Of a stretch of 64,000 bases of DNA, positions 44,528 through 55,430 are shown piece by piece (position 1 is the stretch's first letter; each line of letters begins with the position of its first letter). The stretch is taken from positions 908,849-972,848 of the forward strand of contig PTFA01000160.1 of NCBI GenBank assembly GCA_003342895.1, given 5' to 3'. Made by a program: the position numbers and the translations under genes. The notes beneath the pieces are model-generated. The model was not told where the DNA came from. It saw nothing but the letters and a program-made list of their open reading frames with translations, and searched no databases. Source of the DNA: Casuarius casuarius. Lineage: Eukaryota > Chordata > Aves > Casuariiformes > Casuariidae.

Positions 44528-45009
44528 TCTGCTTCCGAAATGTGTTTAAATACTTCCAAACAACAAGAAAAACTGGAGGAAATTGCAATGATTAAAGTGA
44601 TCAGAAATGTAGGTTTAATTTGTCAGATATATCGTTTGCTTTGACTTGTTCACCCAGCTCTACTGTTTTCCATTAATGCACTTCAGGGTTGCAACTGGGA
44701 TGAGCAGAAGTGACAAAATATGATGAAGGCTTGTAGGATTCCAGCTCGACAAGCATTTGCTGAACATCCAGTCTGCTGTAACTAACTCCTCCTGACAAAC
44801 AGTGGCCATACACCGGGGCCGCGAGGATTCGGCTGCAGGAGCTGCCATCGTGTTATCCCTTGCTGCCCCTGCGGCTGCTTCCTGCAGTCACTGGGAGGAG
44901 GTGACGAGGAAACCGCAGTGGCTGCTGGCCTCTCTTATCCCACCACCATTCCTCTCCGCTGTCCGGCAAGCGGCCGCTGGATGCTGGTGGTGCCGCTTAG
45001 CCTATAACA
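44528..45009. other. No gene seen
   Basis: AT-rich to about 44800, then moderate GC. Nothing recognised. Confidence 0.55.
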
Positions 45010-45365
45010 CAGGCACTTTGTAGTTTCTGTATGCAATTAGCTTACAGCAGCATGGTAAATATTTCATACCTTATAGCAAAGGTTGTTTAATTTTTTATTA
45101 TTTTAAAGCTGTTCATGAATGTTTTACAGAGATGATCTCCTCTGGTGGAGAATGGAATGGGAAAGTGCAGGGAAGGTTTCATGCAAAACAGTTTTGGGGA
45201 TAGTTCTGCAGTCACCCAGTGCCTATGGTAGCTGTTAGTTTATCCTGCTAATGAGTGTAGCTCAAGAAGGATGTTGAACAAAGCATATTTAGCGAATATA
45301 TCACTGGGTGAAATAAATGCCTGTAGTATGCTTCTACAATCCTATTTATTACAACAGTAATTAAA
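45010..45365. promoter_or_regulatory. AT-rich candidate conserved block
   Basis: About 350 bp of AT-rich sequence with 'gcaattagcttacagcagc', a 'tttaattttttattatttta' run, 'atcctgctaatgagtg' and 'acagtaattaaattgcc'. Several homeodomain-type cores are present. Neutral AT-rich DNA is the alternative. Confidence 0.27.
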
Positions 45366-46801
45366 TTGCCTTTCATGCCATGGACTCAGCTACACCGACT
45401 CAAAAGAGGACAACCACCCCCACCCTCTTATTTCATGGCACTTTCTGCATTCAGTTGCTCACTTAGAATTCCACCATTGCTGGGAAGCGCAAAAAAGCCA
45501 TTGCCATCAGCTTGGTATTGGATGACTTTTATGAAATGTTTTCTGCTTCTGACCAAACCCAGGAGTCATCCTCGCAGAGTCTCTGTTCCACCTCTGACTT
45601 TAGAAGACAGCCGAATCTCTCTCCGCCATCTAAAAGTTAGGTGTCTATTCTAAAGCTAGGTGAGGTGAGTTTCTCTCCTGGTATCGTGACATGAAATTCC
45701 ATTTCACATGAAATGACTGGCTGCTGGATAAGATGTTGATATAGCCAAAAAGGGAGAGGCTTCTTTTACACCATTATTTCACTGCGGAGCCTCAAAAAAG
45801 TCCTTCAGGGACCAGCTCCTCCCACGTCCTTTTCTCTCAGGTATTGCATTAGCAATCTTTCTGCCGTTTGTCTCTAGAATGACTACCTCGTTTCTCTATT
45901 TCTTTTTCTATAAGAAGAAAGCAAAGAGCAACTTTGCTTGGGATGTTTCCTATCCTGGCTCTTCAGTCTGTGTATGTTGGGAATCCCCTTTAACTCAGAA
46001 ACTTGCTTGTCCCCCTGCAGAGCAAACTGAGGGCAAAGTTGGTTGTCTGAACCCAAATTAAGTCTTCAAGAAAGGAATTGGGACTTTAATCACAGCCAGT
46101 AACTCAACCATGAAGTATATACTCACACCGCAGAGTCACTTAAATCTCTGCTTCTGCTCTCCCCCTCCTGCCCAGATACTTCGGCAGTTTAATAGAAACA
46201 GATTTCCCAAAGCCTTAATCATCTGTGAGTCAGATCAGCTCCTTCTAGTTTTGTTTTGTTGATCTGTTATTTGCTGCACAGCCAGGGTCGAATGCACAGG
46301 GTCATGGCGGGTAGTTGTTTTTCAGAGGGTGTTCCTGGAAAAATCTCCTTTCCAATCTTTCCTTCACCACTACTTACCGCACCCCTGTGAAGGAAAAGGA
46401 TGCTGGAGGTTCCTGAGGTTACCGAAAGCACCAGCCTTTCCCTGTGTCTCCCTCTCCTTGCCTAGCTCCCCCAAAAGCATGACTGACACCTCTAACATTT
46501 GAATTCCCTAGAGCTGTACACACACGAAAATCCTTTTCCTGTAGAAAAAGGAAGGAATTCGCATGCTAAAGGGCAGTTACTAGGGCAGGCCAGCCAGGGA
46601 AGTGCCTGGGATCTGCTTGTTAGAGGCTGTCGTCTTCTTCATTCAACTTCGGTTGTTTCAGATCTTTCCAATTAGAGTCTCTATACTTCAGCTCACATAC
46701 AGGTGATCTTCACGTGTGGTGCGACACCACCACAGTTAGAGGTGGCACTGGCAGTTTGCTGTGATGTGGGAGTCTTTGGTCGGGTTTCGTGCTGGTTTTC
46801 T
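45366..46801. other. No gene seen
   Basis: Frames are short. The sequence 'ctaaaagttaggtgtc' followed by 'taaagctaggtga' near 45628-45664 faintly recalls a dispersed 'aaagttaggcacctaaat' motif in reptile genomes, but this is too weak to annotate. Confidence 0.5.
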
Positions 46802-46857
46802 TATTGAGCTCCAGTGGCTAGGACACTCTGGGGTGAAGGAGTCCCTGATCTGAGGAG
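46802..46857 (+). mobile_element. Possible tRNA-headed SINE fragment
   Basis: 'ccagtggctaggacactctg' resembles a tRNA A-box head (cf. 'cagtggttagggcactcacc'). 'gaaggagtccctgatctgag' fits the region after the B box ('caagtccctgctctgcc') at the right distance. The B box itself is degraded. Short and uncertain. Confidence 0.35.
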
Positions 46858-47944
46858 CTACTGATACACAAACCAGCAGCTCGGATCTGCTGTTACCACA
46901 TGCCTTACCATCACGCAAGCCATGCTCTTCATGAAGAATTGTGATCAAAATCTTCACGGAAAGATTATTGAGGAGATGCTGTAGCTGTGATGCACTTTTC
47001 TGACCTTCTGGTCTCTTGGAAAAAGTGTTTGGTTGTCTATAGCGAAAGGACTTTTGATACAATTTTCTGGTGGATTTGCCTGGAGCACTTGAATCTCTCT
47101 TGGGAAGAAGGTGATAGCCAGAGGGACTATGGGAGCACTTCCCCCCTTCTGCACCACCATCCTGATCCCCTCAGGATTTTCCTCTGAAATATGGCTTCCC
47201 TGCAGGTCACCTCAGGATGAGAGAAGAGATTCTTTGAGACACTCGCCATCTGTCACCTTTGCGATACTGAAACACCGCACACCAGTGCCTGTGCTCCGCG
47301 GAGACAACCTCATCTTCATGCTTCCTTCTCCCAGATAGGCAACCTTATGCTCATCTCCATGTTTTAAGAATAGCCATTTAAGTCCCATTCAAAGAAGCTA
47401 TGGTATAAGTTGCACTTAGTCTTAGATTTCCACTCTTTTCCCTGGGGAGTAGTAGGTAATAGGCCCTGAAGCCCTAATGTACTCTGAGCTACTCCTGTGT
47501 TTTGAGCAGCCTGTGTGTGTTAGGACACACTACTGTTCTTTCCTGAGCTAATTCAGAGCTGCCCAGATGCAGGATTTCAGGAGGCAATCAGGATAGTGAG
47601 GTTTTCCCCCTCGTGGGGAGCAAGCACATTGAGGCCGGGGAGCCTAAGGAAGGACAAGGTGAGGACTGTCAGCCTTTCCTGATAACCCCTTAGCTCGTGC
47701 CAGTGACAGACCAACAGGGTTGAGTCAGGCCTGGAAGGCAGAAACACCCGCACTTTGGGGAGACTGTGGCCAGAAATTAGAAAATAATGAAATCACAGTG
47801 TTCTACCTATTTTTCTATCTGCAACCTGAATCGTGTGTGGTTTTCCCGAATACATTAATTATGGGGTATGTGTCTCTGAACAATATTAACAAATCGTCAT
47901 TATGCATTTGTCCCTGCTTCCTGTAAATGTTCAGTATTTGAAAA
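46858..47944. other. No gene seen
   Basis: Moderate composition, short frames, nothing recognised. Confidence 0.6.
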
Positions 47945-47974
47945 TCTGATTAGGATTGGTTAATTTTAATCAGA
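47945..47974. repeat. Inverted repeat TCTGATTA...TAATCAGA
   Basis: Perfect 8-bp arms (47945-47952 and 47967-47974) flank a 14-bp spacer that itself contains GGTTAATTT. The arms hold GATTA/TAATC cores favoured by paired-type (OTX/PITX-like) homeodomains. Either a regulatory dimer site or chance. Confidence 0.5.
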
Positions 47975-48004
47975 GAGCTAAGGAACATGGTATACCTCTG
48001 CGTC

Positions 48005-48058
48005 CTAGCTGGCTGAGTGATGCAGGCACACATGCCTGAATTCAAATTCAGCTCTCCA
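48005..48058 (+). mobile_element. Possible tRNA-like SINE relic
   Basis: 'tagctggctgagtgatgcag' followed by 'atgcctgaattcaaattcag' has A-box-like and B-box-like (TTCAAATTC) elements at roughly tRNA spacing. No acceptor stem pairing is apparent, so it is not a tRNA gene. No SINE body is recognised downstream. Confidence 0.25.
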
Positions 48059-49234
48059 TAGTCGTTTCCTGGAATTTATAAGTACCAGGGATGTGAACTT
48101 CTGCTCAGCAGAATGTCTCCTGGGACACAAGAGAACAGGGCATGTGATCCAAAGATCCCACTGAGAAGTTTTGGAAGCGTTCGATTCAAGCTGATCTTGG
48201 GCAGCATGCTATGAAAAGGGAGACTAAGACAACAAACATGAGGACAAAATACTCTCCCAGGCAGTTAGTCAGATCTATCTGGTGATGTAGTATGAGCTGA
48301 TGCCCCCCCTCAAAAGCTCTAGCAACACATAAAGCTTCTGAACCATGTGTCTTCTATAGGCGCTTGTTGAAATCATCTTTATCTAAAATGGCATCGCAGA
48401 GTTCATCTGATGAGATACAAACACTGATCCAGACCAGATTTTTTACTTAACCTCCCCTGCCTGAAAATATGCTACTAACAAAGTGCCAGACAGGGAAGAG
48501 ACTCCCCTTTGTCTCTTCATTCACGGGGAAGAATCCATCATCCAACACTTTTCACCTGTGTCAGTCGCAGGTAAATCCCAGACCAGATTTTTTTTCATTC
48601 AAACCCTGCATGCTTCTTCTCACCTCCCAGAATGAAGCAAATAAAGACCAATAATATGCAGAATCCTGATTTTTAGAATTCCTTCCACTCCAAGATGTCT
48701 TCTGGCAAGGAGCCTTCTGCAGAAGGGATGAGCCCCATCTGTGCCAAAATGCAACTCAAGCCCTCGCTTTCAGCTCTGTGTCGGATTTTTATCATAACTT
48801 CACTTTGAATACATATATGTGCATAAAAAAAGGACATTAAATTTAAAAACAACAGCTTTGATATGTGAGCTAGGCCTGGCCATTGCACTGCAGGCTGCTG
48901 CAGAGAGACCTCACAGACGTTCCCTGCTCCCGGCACTCCCAACCCGGCCCGGTGCTCCCTGCCCCGTGGAGCCTCTTGTCTTTTCAGCACACTGGGACTG
49001 GGGGACAGAGGGCCACTTCCCAGAGAGAAGGGATCTTGTGTGGAAGAAAAAGGGGAATTTTCTTTTGCTTTCTTGAAAAATAGTCTACCATTCTTTTTAT
49101 ATCTGTATAAATGCTGCAATTCTTTGTAGGTTTTTTTTCCTTCCCCCCTAACAAATGCTGCTGTGTTTTCACCAGGATAAAAGGGTGGGGGAGGGAGAGG
49201 CACAATGCCCCCACCCACCTCCCCCCAAACCAGG
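48059..49234. other. No gene seen
   Basis: Nothing recognised apart from AT-rich DNA at about 48790-48860 and pyrimidine-rich sequence near 49130-49150. The 188-codon minus frame (48673-49239) has no family resemblance. Confidence 0.55.
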
Positions 49235-49320
49235 AACATATTTGCACTATTTAATTTAATAGAGAATTGATACCATTAACTGATTAAACATGCCAATAGC
49301 CCTAACGCTCAACATTAATC
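49235..49320. promoter_or_regulatory. Short AT-rich candidate conserved block
   Basis: 'gcactatttaatttaataga', 'ccattaactgattaaacatg' and 'caacattaatccc' give a run of TAAT/ATTA cores in about 80 bp. Confidence 0.27.
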
Positions 49321-49559
49321 CCACTAAAGCAGGCTGGGGTGTGCACATCTATCACATGCTGACAACAAAGTGAGAACAAGCCAGTTTGGGTGACACAACA
49401 CGCATTGGCACAGTGGCGTCCAGCGTCCCAGTGCAACCCTGCACCGCGTAAGGATGTGTGCAGCCCAGGGACAACATCAAACCAGTACGTACGGGCTGGC
49501 TGGGGCCCTTCCAGCGTCACGACTGGACGGAACTAGAAGGATAATCAGGAGAAATGGCT
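49321..49559. other. Nothing recognised
   Basis: Ordinary sequence directly before the SINE. Confidence 0.5.
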
Positions 49560-49660
49560 TTGGGCTCCTTGATTTTGCCATGCCTCAGTTTCCTTATCTG
49601 TAAAGTGGGCATAAATATGCTGATCCAGCATCTGCTGAAATCTCTTGATGAGAAGTGCTG
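49560..49660 (+). mobile_element. MIR-type SINE fragment, sense
   Basis: 'tgcctcagtttccttatctg' and 'taaagtgggcataaatatgc' match the MIR core ('tgcctcagtttcctcatctg', 'taaaatggggataataata'). 'gctgaaatctcttgatgaga' follows where the MIR tail is expected. The tRNA-like head is lost or unrecognisable. Confidence 0.75.
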
Positions 49661-52600
49661 CAGGAGAGAGAGAGATTAATGAAGGTATCATGAAGAGCCA
49701 AGGAATCAGTGGGTGCCTACAAGAGGGGACTGGGGAGGAACAAGGGGGCTCTCATGCCCATCAGCACTGTGTGTTTCGATACCTGTCCCCATGCAGGTCC
49801 CCTGGGAGGAGGTGTGGTTGTGTGTAGGGGATGCAACTGTGTATCCTTCCCAGATAGCTGGGACTGGCTTTTTCTCCTACAACAAAACTGCATTCCGCTC
49901 TCCCAACCAGCCTTGCTGTAACCACCCCACTGGCAGAGCACCAGCGTTGCTAAACAACCCTCCTGCAAGAAACCTGTGTGGTTATTGCTGTGAGCAAAGG
50001 CAAAACATCAAGATGCTGCTTCATGCTGCTGAGTGCCCTGCATGCTCCACTCCCACTCTGTGATTCTGCCCTTTTGCCAAGTAAATGAGTGTAACTTCCC
50101 TTTTCTGGGCTTATTCTGCTCTGCTACCCTAATACCTTGATCCAGAGCTGTAGCACTGGTGGCAGTAATGCAGCTATCCAGATATCCCTTCCTCAGATAT
50201 TTATCCCCGCTGCAGTCTTTGCCTTTGGTGATCTGTAACGCCTGCTTTCACGTGATGAACTCAAGCCTGTGAGAACCTGTTCCCCCATCACTGGTGGAAA
50301 ATAGAGCTGCTTCCTTCCTGTTGCTCCTTTTCTCTCTACAACTGTAGTCAAGCATGGGAAGCCACCCTGCATGATCCCACAGCTCTAAGTTTCTCCCACA
50401 TGGAAGATGTCATTGTTGGACAGTCCTGGAGGACTACTGTCCTCCCTCACCTTGCTGGCCCTTGCAACCAGTTCTTCTCCTCACCCCTGGGGGTCTCAGC
50501 ACCTCGTCTCCAGCACCACCTTACTCCACGCTGGAGGAAGAGCAGAAAGCCGGAGCCTGCGACAATGAGGAGAAGGGGCCCATGGTGTTTTGGATGAGGT
50601 GCTTTAAGGAATGTGTCATGAGGAGAAGTAGGTTTGCTTGGAAAAAGTACAAAAGGGAAAGTCTTCTCTTCAAATAATGCCTTTACATGCATGTGTTGTA
50701 AGGGAGGCTGCGGCAGGGAGTGTACCTACACCAAAATGCCAAAAGGGGTGGGGGGCATAGGGGCTTCCAGGGTGTGTGTGGGCTGCTTGGGAGGGCATCA
50801 CACCTCAGCCGGCTTTGCTGTTCCCTTGAAAACTCAAGATGGGTTGGATGGGCCTCCAAAGTACAGCTGAGCCCCAGCATGCACCAGGTTGAGAGAAGGG
50901 AAAGGGAAAGGGAAGGTGGGACAAAGTAGAAGACAAGAAGAAAAGTGAGGGAATGTGAGGCTGTAGAGGGAAGGCCGAGCGTGGAGGTAACATGAAAGAA
51001 GTGCAGTGTGAGGGAGAGACTTTGGAGCGTAGAGAGAAGGGAAAGAGGCCAACAGAAGCGTCACTGGGGCCGGTCAAACATTTCATTTTTGGCAGCTGTG
51101 CTCCAAAATGTTCAAGGAGCCAAAAGAAAAAGAAATAAAGAGAAACCACTTCAATAAGCACTAAAAATTACAAGAGCCTTTTATTTTAATATGATTTGCA
51201 CAGTATTTTTGTTAGCGACTGACAGGATTCCCTCCCCCTCTGGCGAGGCACCTGGGAGAAGGGAAGGGATCAATAGAGGAAGGACTAAATGAACAATGAA
51301 GGGACGCTGGCCGCGCGCTGCTGGCAAGGCGCCGCTGGCTTCAGTGGGGCTCAGTCGGGAGAGGATTTGGCCCACTGCTGACAGTCTGCAGAGAGGCGAA
51401 GGAGGAGAGGAGATGGTGGGGGGCACCGGGGTGGATACTCTCTCCTGCAATCCCTGTCTGCAGAGGTTCCTCTTGGCTGCGCGCAGCAGAGCGGTCGCAT
51501 CGTAATGCCTCCTTGGTCCAGCTCCAGCTCCATGGGCCTCAGGGTGGAGCCTGGGAAAGGGGGTCCTGCAGTACCCGGGACACTGCGCTGCGTTTCTGGC
51601 TACATGTGGAACAGAGGGAGGAGGTTGGGGTGAAACTGTCTGGCCTGGGCTGGACTTAGCAACGAAGCGCTTTGGCTCATGGATCGCAACGGTGGTCTCA
51701 CACCCCTCCTGCTCCTCCGCGTGCAGGGACCGAGGGCAGCTGGTTACCTCCCTGCGGAGCCACCAGCCCAGCAAAGCCCCTGCCCTCAGAGCCGCCCTGT
51801 AGCAAAATTCCTGCTGATAGCAGCGAGGGCCCAGACCTACAGGTCCAGACTACAAGAGGGCAAACCATCTCCTTGTCTTGTGCCATGACCAACCCAGCTA
51901 GCGCCCGGCACTCTCCAGGCCGTCCTCGGGGCAGCAAGGGCTCTTGGATGCCTCATACCTTGCAGCACGGCTCCAGCCATGAGCAAGCTCATCCGTCCTC
52001 AGCCCGTGCACAGGAGGGATGTGGGAAGCCCCAGCGGCGGCAGACGGGGACGACGGGCTCGGCGTGTCCGGCAGCACCCTCACACCTCCGCGGCGCAGCT
52101 CTGCGGTTTCGCCAACGGCAGCCAGGCCTCTGCGTCCACCTCTCCCGTCTGGATCTCCGCTTCCTGGATTCCTCAGCCATCCTGTTTTACATTATGCACA
52201 TTAACTTTTGGACTCTTAATCCTTTCCATTGAATAAATCACTCCTGCTAGCCTGATAACTTTTCTTCCCCTTAAGCTATCATCCCGGTCTTTCATTCCGT
52301 GCAGGGTTTGAGACTCTCCCTGCTGTCTGCAATCAAGCTGCATTCTTTTAGCAATTATTTTGTGTCGCTGCTCTCCCCTCTAAAATTTCTGGGGCTAGCA
52401 TCTCTTTTCGCTTGCAGGCTTCCTGTTGCTGCTTATCTCCAGTGTCTCCAGCCAAGAGGTCCTTTTATTCCACCTCTGCTGTCTGACACTAGCCCTGGAT
52501 ATGGAACTTGGTCAAAAATGCTTTCTCAACACATGTTTGTCAAGATGGAGAGCTTGCATCTGTGCTTGGCAGCGCAGTGTCATGTTCCCTGTCAGTGGGG

Positions 52601-53239
52601 GGACGTCAGGGGAGTGGGACTAAGCTAATGGACTGTATCAGTTTCTCTTTGCTGACAAAGATAACAGAAGGAAGCCGTACGTGTGAGAGAGAGAGAAGTG
52701 GGGAGGCAGGAAGGAGAGGGGGTGGGTGCTGGGGGAATTCATTACTGGAAGGACAAAAATGCACAAACGAGCTTCTCCTAACTTCTCCGGGTTCGAGGGC
52801 CAAGGACAGAGTTCCCTCCAGCGCCTGCTCTGAGCTGTGCTCCGCCATGGTGAGAGCCATTACGCGCGGAGAGGAGCTGCACGATGCAATCCAGCCCCGT
52901 TTCAGGGGACGTGAAGCTGGCGTGATTTGCCAGCATGGGAGATGATTGCCTTTCCTTTCATGAGGGAGGCGAGTCAGGAGCGCATTCAGCAGCGGTGGCA
53001 GCTCTCCCTGACCCAGTTCACAGAGTGAGGGACACAATTAGGGTGCTTGTTAGGGAGGCTCTGCCGAAGTGACAGCCGGGCGGTGATCAGGGGTGGAGCG
53101 GTGCCCATGCAGCGGCCAGGCCCTCAAACGCGCTGGCTGCATCGTTCCGGGAGTGCAGAGCACAGCAGAAGTGATCAGATCTCATGATACAGGGAATAAG
53201 CTGATTTACTCGGAGGTCAGGAGAGAGGTCATCTACCAC
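49661..53239. other. No gene seen over 3.6 kb
   Basis: Moderate GC with frames up to about 197 codons on the minus strand (51181-51774), overlapped by plus frames. Sections near 50880-51040 are purine-rich (GGAAA/GGGAAA runs). An AT-richer piece at 52180-52270 could be conserved. No domain, RNA or repeat family was recognised. Confidence 0.5.
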
Positions 53240-53300
53240 AATGCATGATTTATCTATTTATTTATTGCATTCTTCAAAGTGCCGGGCAAGGCTTCCACCA
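53240..53300 (-). mobile_element. Possible MIR tail, antisense
   Basis: 'tatttattgcattcttcaaa' followed by 'gtgccgggcaagg' resembles the reverse complement of the MIR 3' end ('catttattgagcacctacta', 'tgtgccaggcact'). Short and degenerate. Confidence 0.3.
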
Positions 53301-53365
53301 GGGGCTCGGCAGAAGACTACAGGGCCAGCGGGTCGATGTGACGGGGCAGGGGCTGTGCCCAGGCA

Positions 53366-53367
53366 AT

Positions 53368-53397
<30 letters not shown>
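53366..53397 (+). repeat. (ATCC)8 microsatellite
   Basis: Seven perfect ATCC units plus one GTCC. It is almost pure, so likely length-polymorphic. Confidence 0.95.
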
Positions 53398-53398
<1 letters not shown>

Positions 53399-54434
53399 CG
53401 TTATGGTGTGCGGCACCGTGGCACTCACCTAACCACAGTCCATGGCTAGGGAACCTGAACAAGACACTGGTTTAAAAAAAAATAATAAACTCAGAGAACA
53501 AAACCATCCGTTTTCCTTTGTTTTTGTTCTGGGTTTGGATGTTCCCGTCGTCTCTCTTGGAAGGAATTTTGATAATAATCGTTTTCATAAGCCACCCACG
53601 GTGCCGGTTCCCCCACAGCAGCCCTTTCCACACACATGCTCGGCGAGACGGACCCTCTGACACACTTGTTACAACGATTCAAACCTCAAGATTGCCCTTT
53701 TTTTTGTTTGTTTTTTTCCTCCTCTGGGTGGTGGCGAAGGAAGAGAGACACTATTTTTACACTATTCCGTTATTTTAATTATTGAGTAATGGTTTAGATG
53801 GCACTTGGGATGAGGGACATGAGAGATGTAGACCGGTTGCAGGTAGGTCTGGCTCTTGTTTGGGATGGTCCGGAGCCACGTGGGGAGGGTTGTCCCCATG
53901 ATGTTAGAAGCTGCTCAGGCAGGGATGAAGCACGCGGTGAAGGTCACTCTGCCTCCGGGCGCCAGGACAGAGAGGAGGATGCTCTTGGGTGGGAGATGCC
54001 TCTTAGGGGGTGCTGGGACGCGAGCACGGGAGGAGCCCCCCTGCCTGCCCGCGGGGCCTGGGGACACGCTGCTGCTCAGAGGAGCCCGTCGAAGTCACCT
54101 TCAGCTTGGGGCTGAGGCAAGGGGCTGGGGCATGCCAGGGAGAGGCTGCGAGGAGGGCGTCCTGACGAACACAGCCGGTTGATGAGTATCTGGGCTAGTA
54201 TTACGTTTCCTGGGAAAGGATTTCTCGGAGCCAAGCAGGGAAAGGCTGCTTGTGAAGGAGGGGTCTGCTCAAGCAGCTCTGGGCCGGCACTGCCACCTTC
54301 AACCTGGGGCAGGGAAAGGTCCCCGCAGTTACAGATCTGAAGGGCTTGGGCTGGTTGTGAGATGGTCCTGAGAGAGTGGCCCAGGCAAGGCAGCAGCCTA
54401 GCTTGGGGAACAGGGATGGAAATAGGTGCTGCAC
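53398..54434. other. No gene seen
   Basis: Contains an A-run (53472-53480) and T-runs near 53698-53717. Frames overlap on both strands without recognisable products. Confidence 0.55.
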
Positions 54435-54494
54435 AGGAGGAAGGAGCTAAAGTCAGGAGGAAGGAGGTAAAGTCAGGAGGAAGGAGGTAAAGTC
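54435..54494 (+). repeat. Tandem repeat, 20-bp unit x 3
   Basis: Three copies of AGGAGGAAGGAGSTAAAGTC; only the first differs (C for G at position 13). Near-identity indicates a recent duplication. The unit is purine-rich and contains an AGGAAG ETS-like core. Confidence 0.95.
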
Positions 54495-54929
54495 AGGGTC
54501 CCGCTGGACGGGCAGAAGATTAGGTGGGGACATGGAAGCCCTGGACTCTGCTCGTTGTTGTGGCTCAGTAAAAAGTAAAATAAGAGTTGTGCCTTCCAAT
54601 AAGGGAAGGGGGATCTCACTTCAGCTCACTGCTGGTCGGGTGGTCAATAAATGCTGCAGCTGAACCGGCAGCGCTGACTCGCACAGGATGTTCCCACCGC
54701 CTGGGCAGAGCTGGTGCTCGAGCAGCACAGCAGATGCATCTGGCCGGGGGGTACGGGGCCCGTCGGCCCCCGGTGAGGAGCAGAAATCCACAGTCCCTGC
54801 AGCCACAACAGCTCCAGGGAGCCCAGGCTGAGCACAGCTACCCATTAAATCAGTACGGGCCGCACGGGGCATCCGGGGAGAGGCCGTGATTAGCAGGCCT
54901 GGCGCACGAATAAATCTGCCTCTCCCAAA
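54495..54929. other. No gene seen
   Basis: Nothing recognised; frames overlap on both strands. Confidence 0.55.
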
Positions 54930-55080
54930 CTAAGGACATCGGAGTTAAATTCAGGAGGATGAAAATCTCTTTTGGAAGGAGCACCTGGCAGCGGAATAAA
55001 CCTGCTCTCCGGCAGATTTACTGTGCGCCGTGGTTATTTGTTTAAGATGTGTCCTGAGTACTCCCCCCATATTGTGAAGC

Positions 55081-55117
55081 CCACTTAAGTTAACACTTCA
55101 CCTTAAGCATTAAGTGG
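55081..55117. promoter_or_regulatory. Inverted NKX2-type sites CCACTTAA...TTAAGTGG
   Basis: Perfect 8-bp arms at 55081-55088 and 55110-55117 with a 21-bp spacer holding a third CACTT core and the palindromes GTTAAC and CTTAAG. Three AAGTG/CACTT cores in 37 bp is unusual for random sequence. Binding is inferred from motif match. Confidence 0.4.
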
Positions 55118-55180
55118 TTACCGCAGTGTGCAGTATTTACTGTGCGAGCATTTCTGCCGGCGCTCTAGCCGCTCGCTCCC

Positions 55181-55204
55181 GCGCACACGCACACGCACAC
55201 ACGC
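55181..55204 (+). repeat. (ACACGC)n microsatellite
   Basis: GCGCACACGCACACGCACAC followed by ACGC. An alternating purine-pyrimidine tract with Z-DNA potential. Confidence 0.9.
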
Positions 55205-55430
55205 CTGGGTAATGTATCCATTAAATTCAGCTGCATTCCTGAGACTACAAAGATAGCAAGAAGTATAAAAAAGGAGCCCCTTTGTTCAGCCATTTCTCTG
55301 CTGCTGTGTGTGAATAAAACCGTCTCCGACAAGTGCATGACAGAAGAATTAAACCTGAAAAGAGGAAAAACATTTCCCATGAGCTCTCAGGCTCCAGTTT
55401 TTGTCCATTGAAAAATGTTGCGGAACATTA

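Larger units (their letters stand above)
54930..55430. promoter_or_regulatory. Candidate conserved block around an NKX2-like inverted repeat
   Basis: AT-richer DNA with CCCACTTAAG (55080-55089), CACTTC (55094-55099) and TTAAGTGG (55110-55117). It is followed by 'gtgcagtatttactgtgcg', a CA-rich microsatellite and 'tccattaaattcagctgc'. NKX2 factors prefer T(T/C)AAGTG. The rest of the block has no recognised repeat. Confidence 0.38.

Noticed and set aside
45628..45664. Segment recalling a dispersed 'aaagttaggcacctaaat' repeat
   Set aside because: Only about 30 weakly similar bases and no flanking match.
50040..50075. 'ctctgtgattctg' resembling the terminal repeat of CR1
   Set aside because: The upstream sequence does not match the CR1 3' UTR, so this is too short.
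53295..53312. 'ccaccaggggctcggcag' resembling a CTCF core
   Set aside because: The 3' half of the core diverges at about four positions, too weak to call.
53921..53945. 'gaagcacgcggtgaaggtc' resembling mature miR-124
   Set aside because: There is a deletion and mismatches in the seed region, and no complementary arm upstream to form the hairpin.
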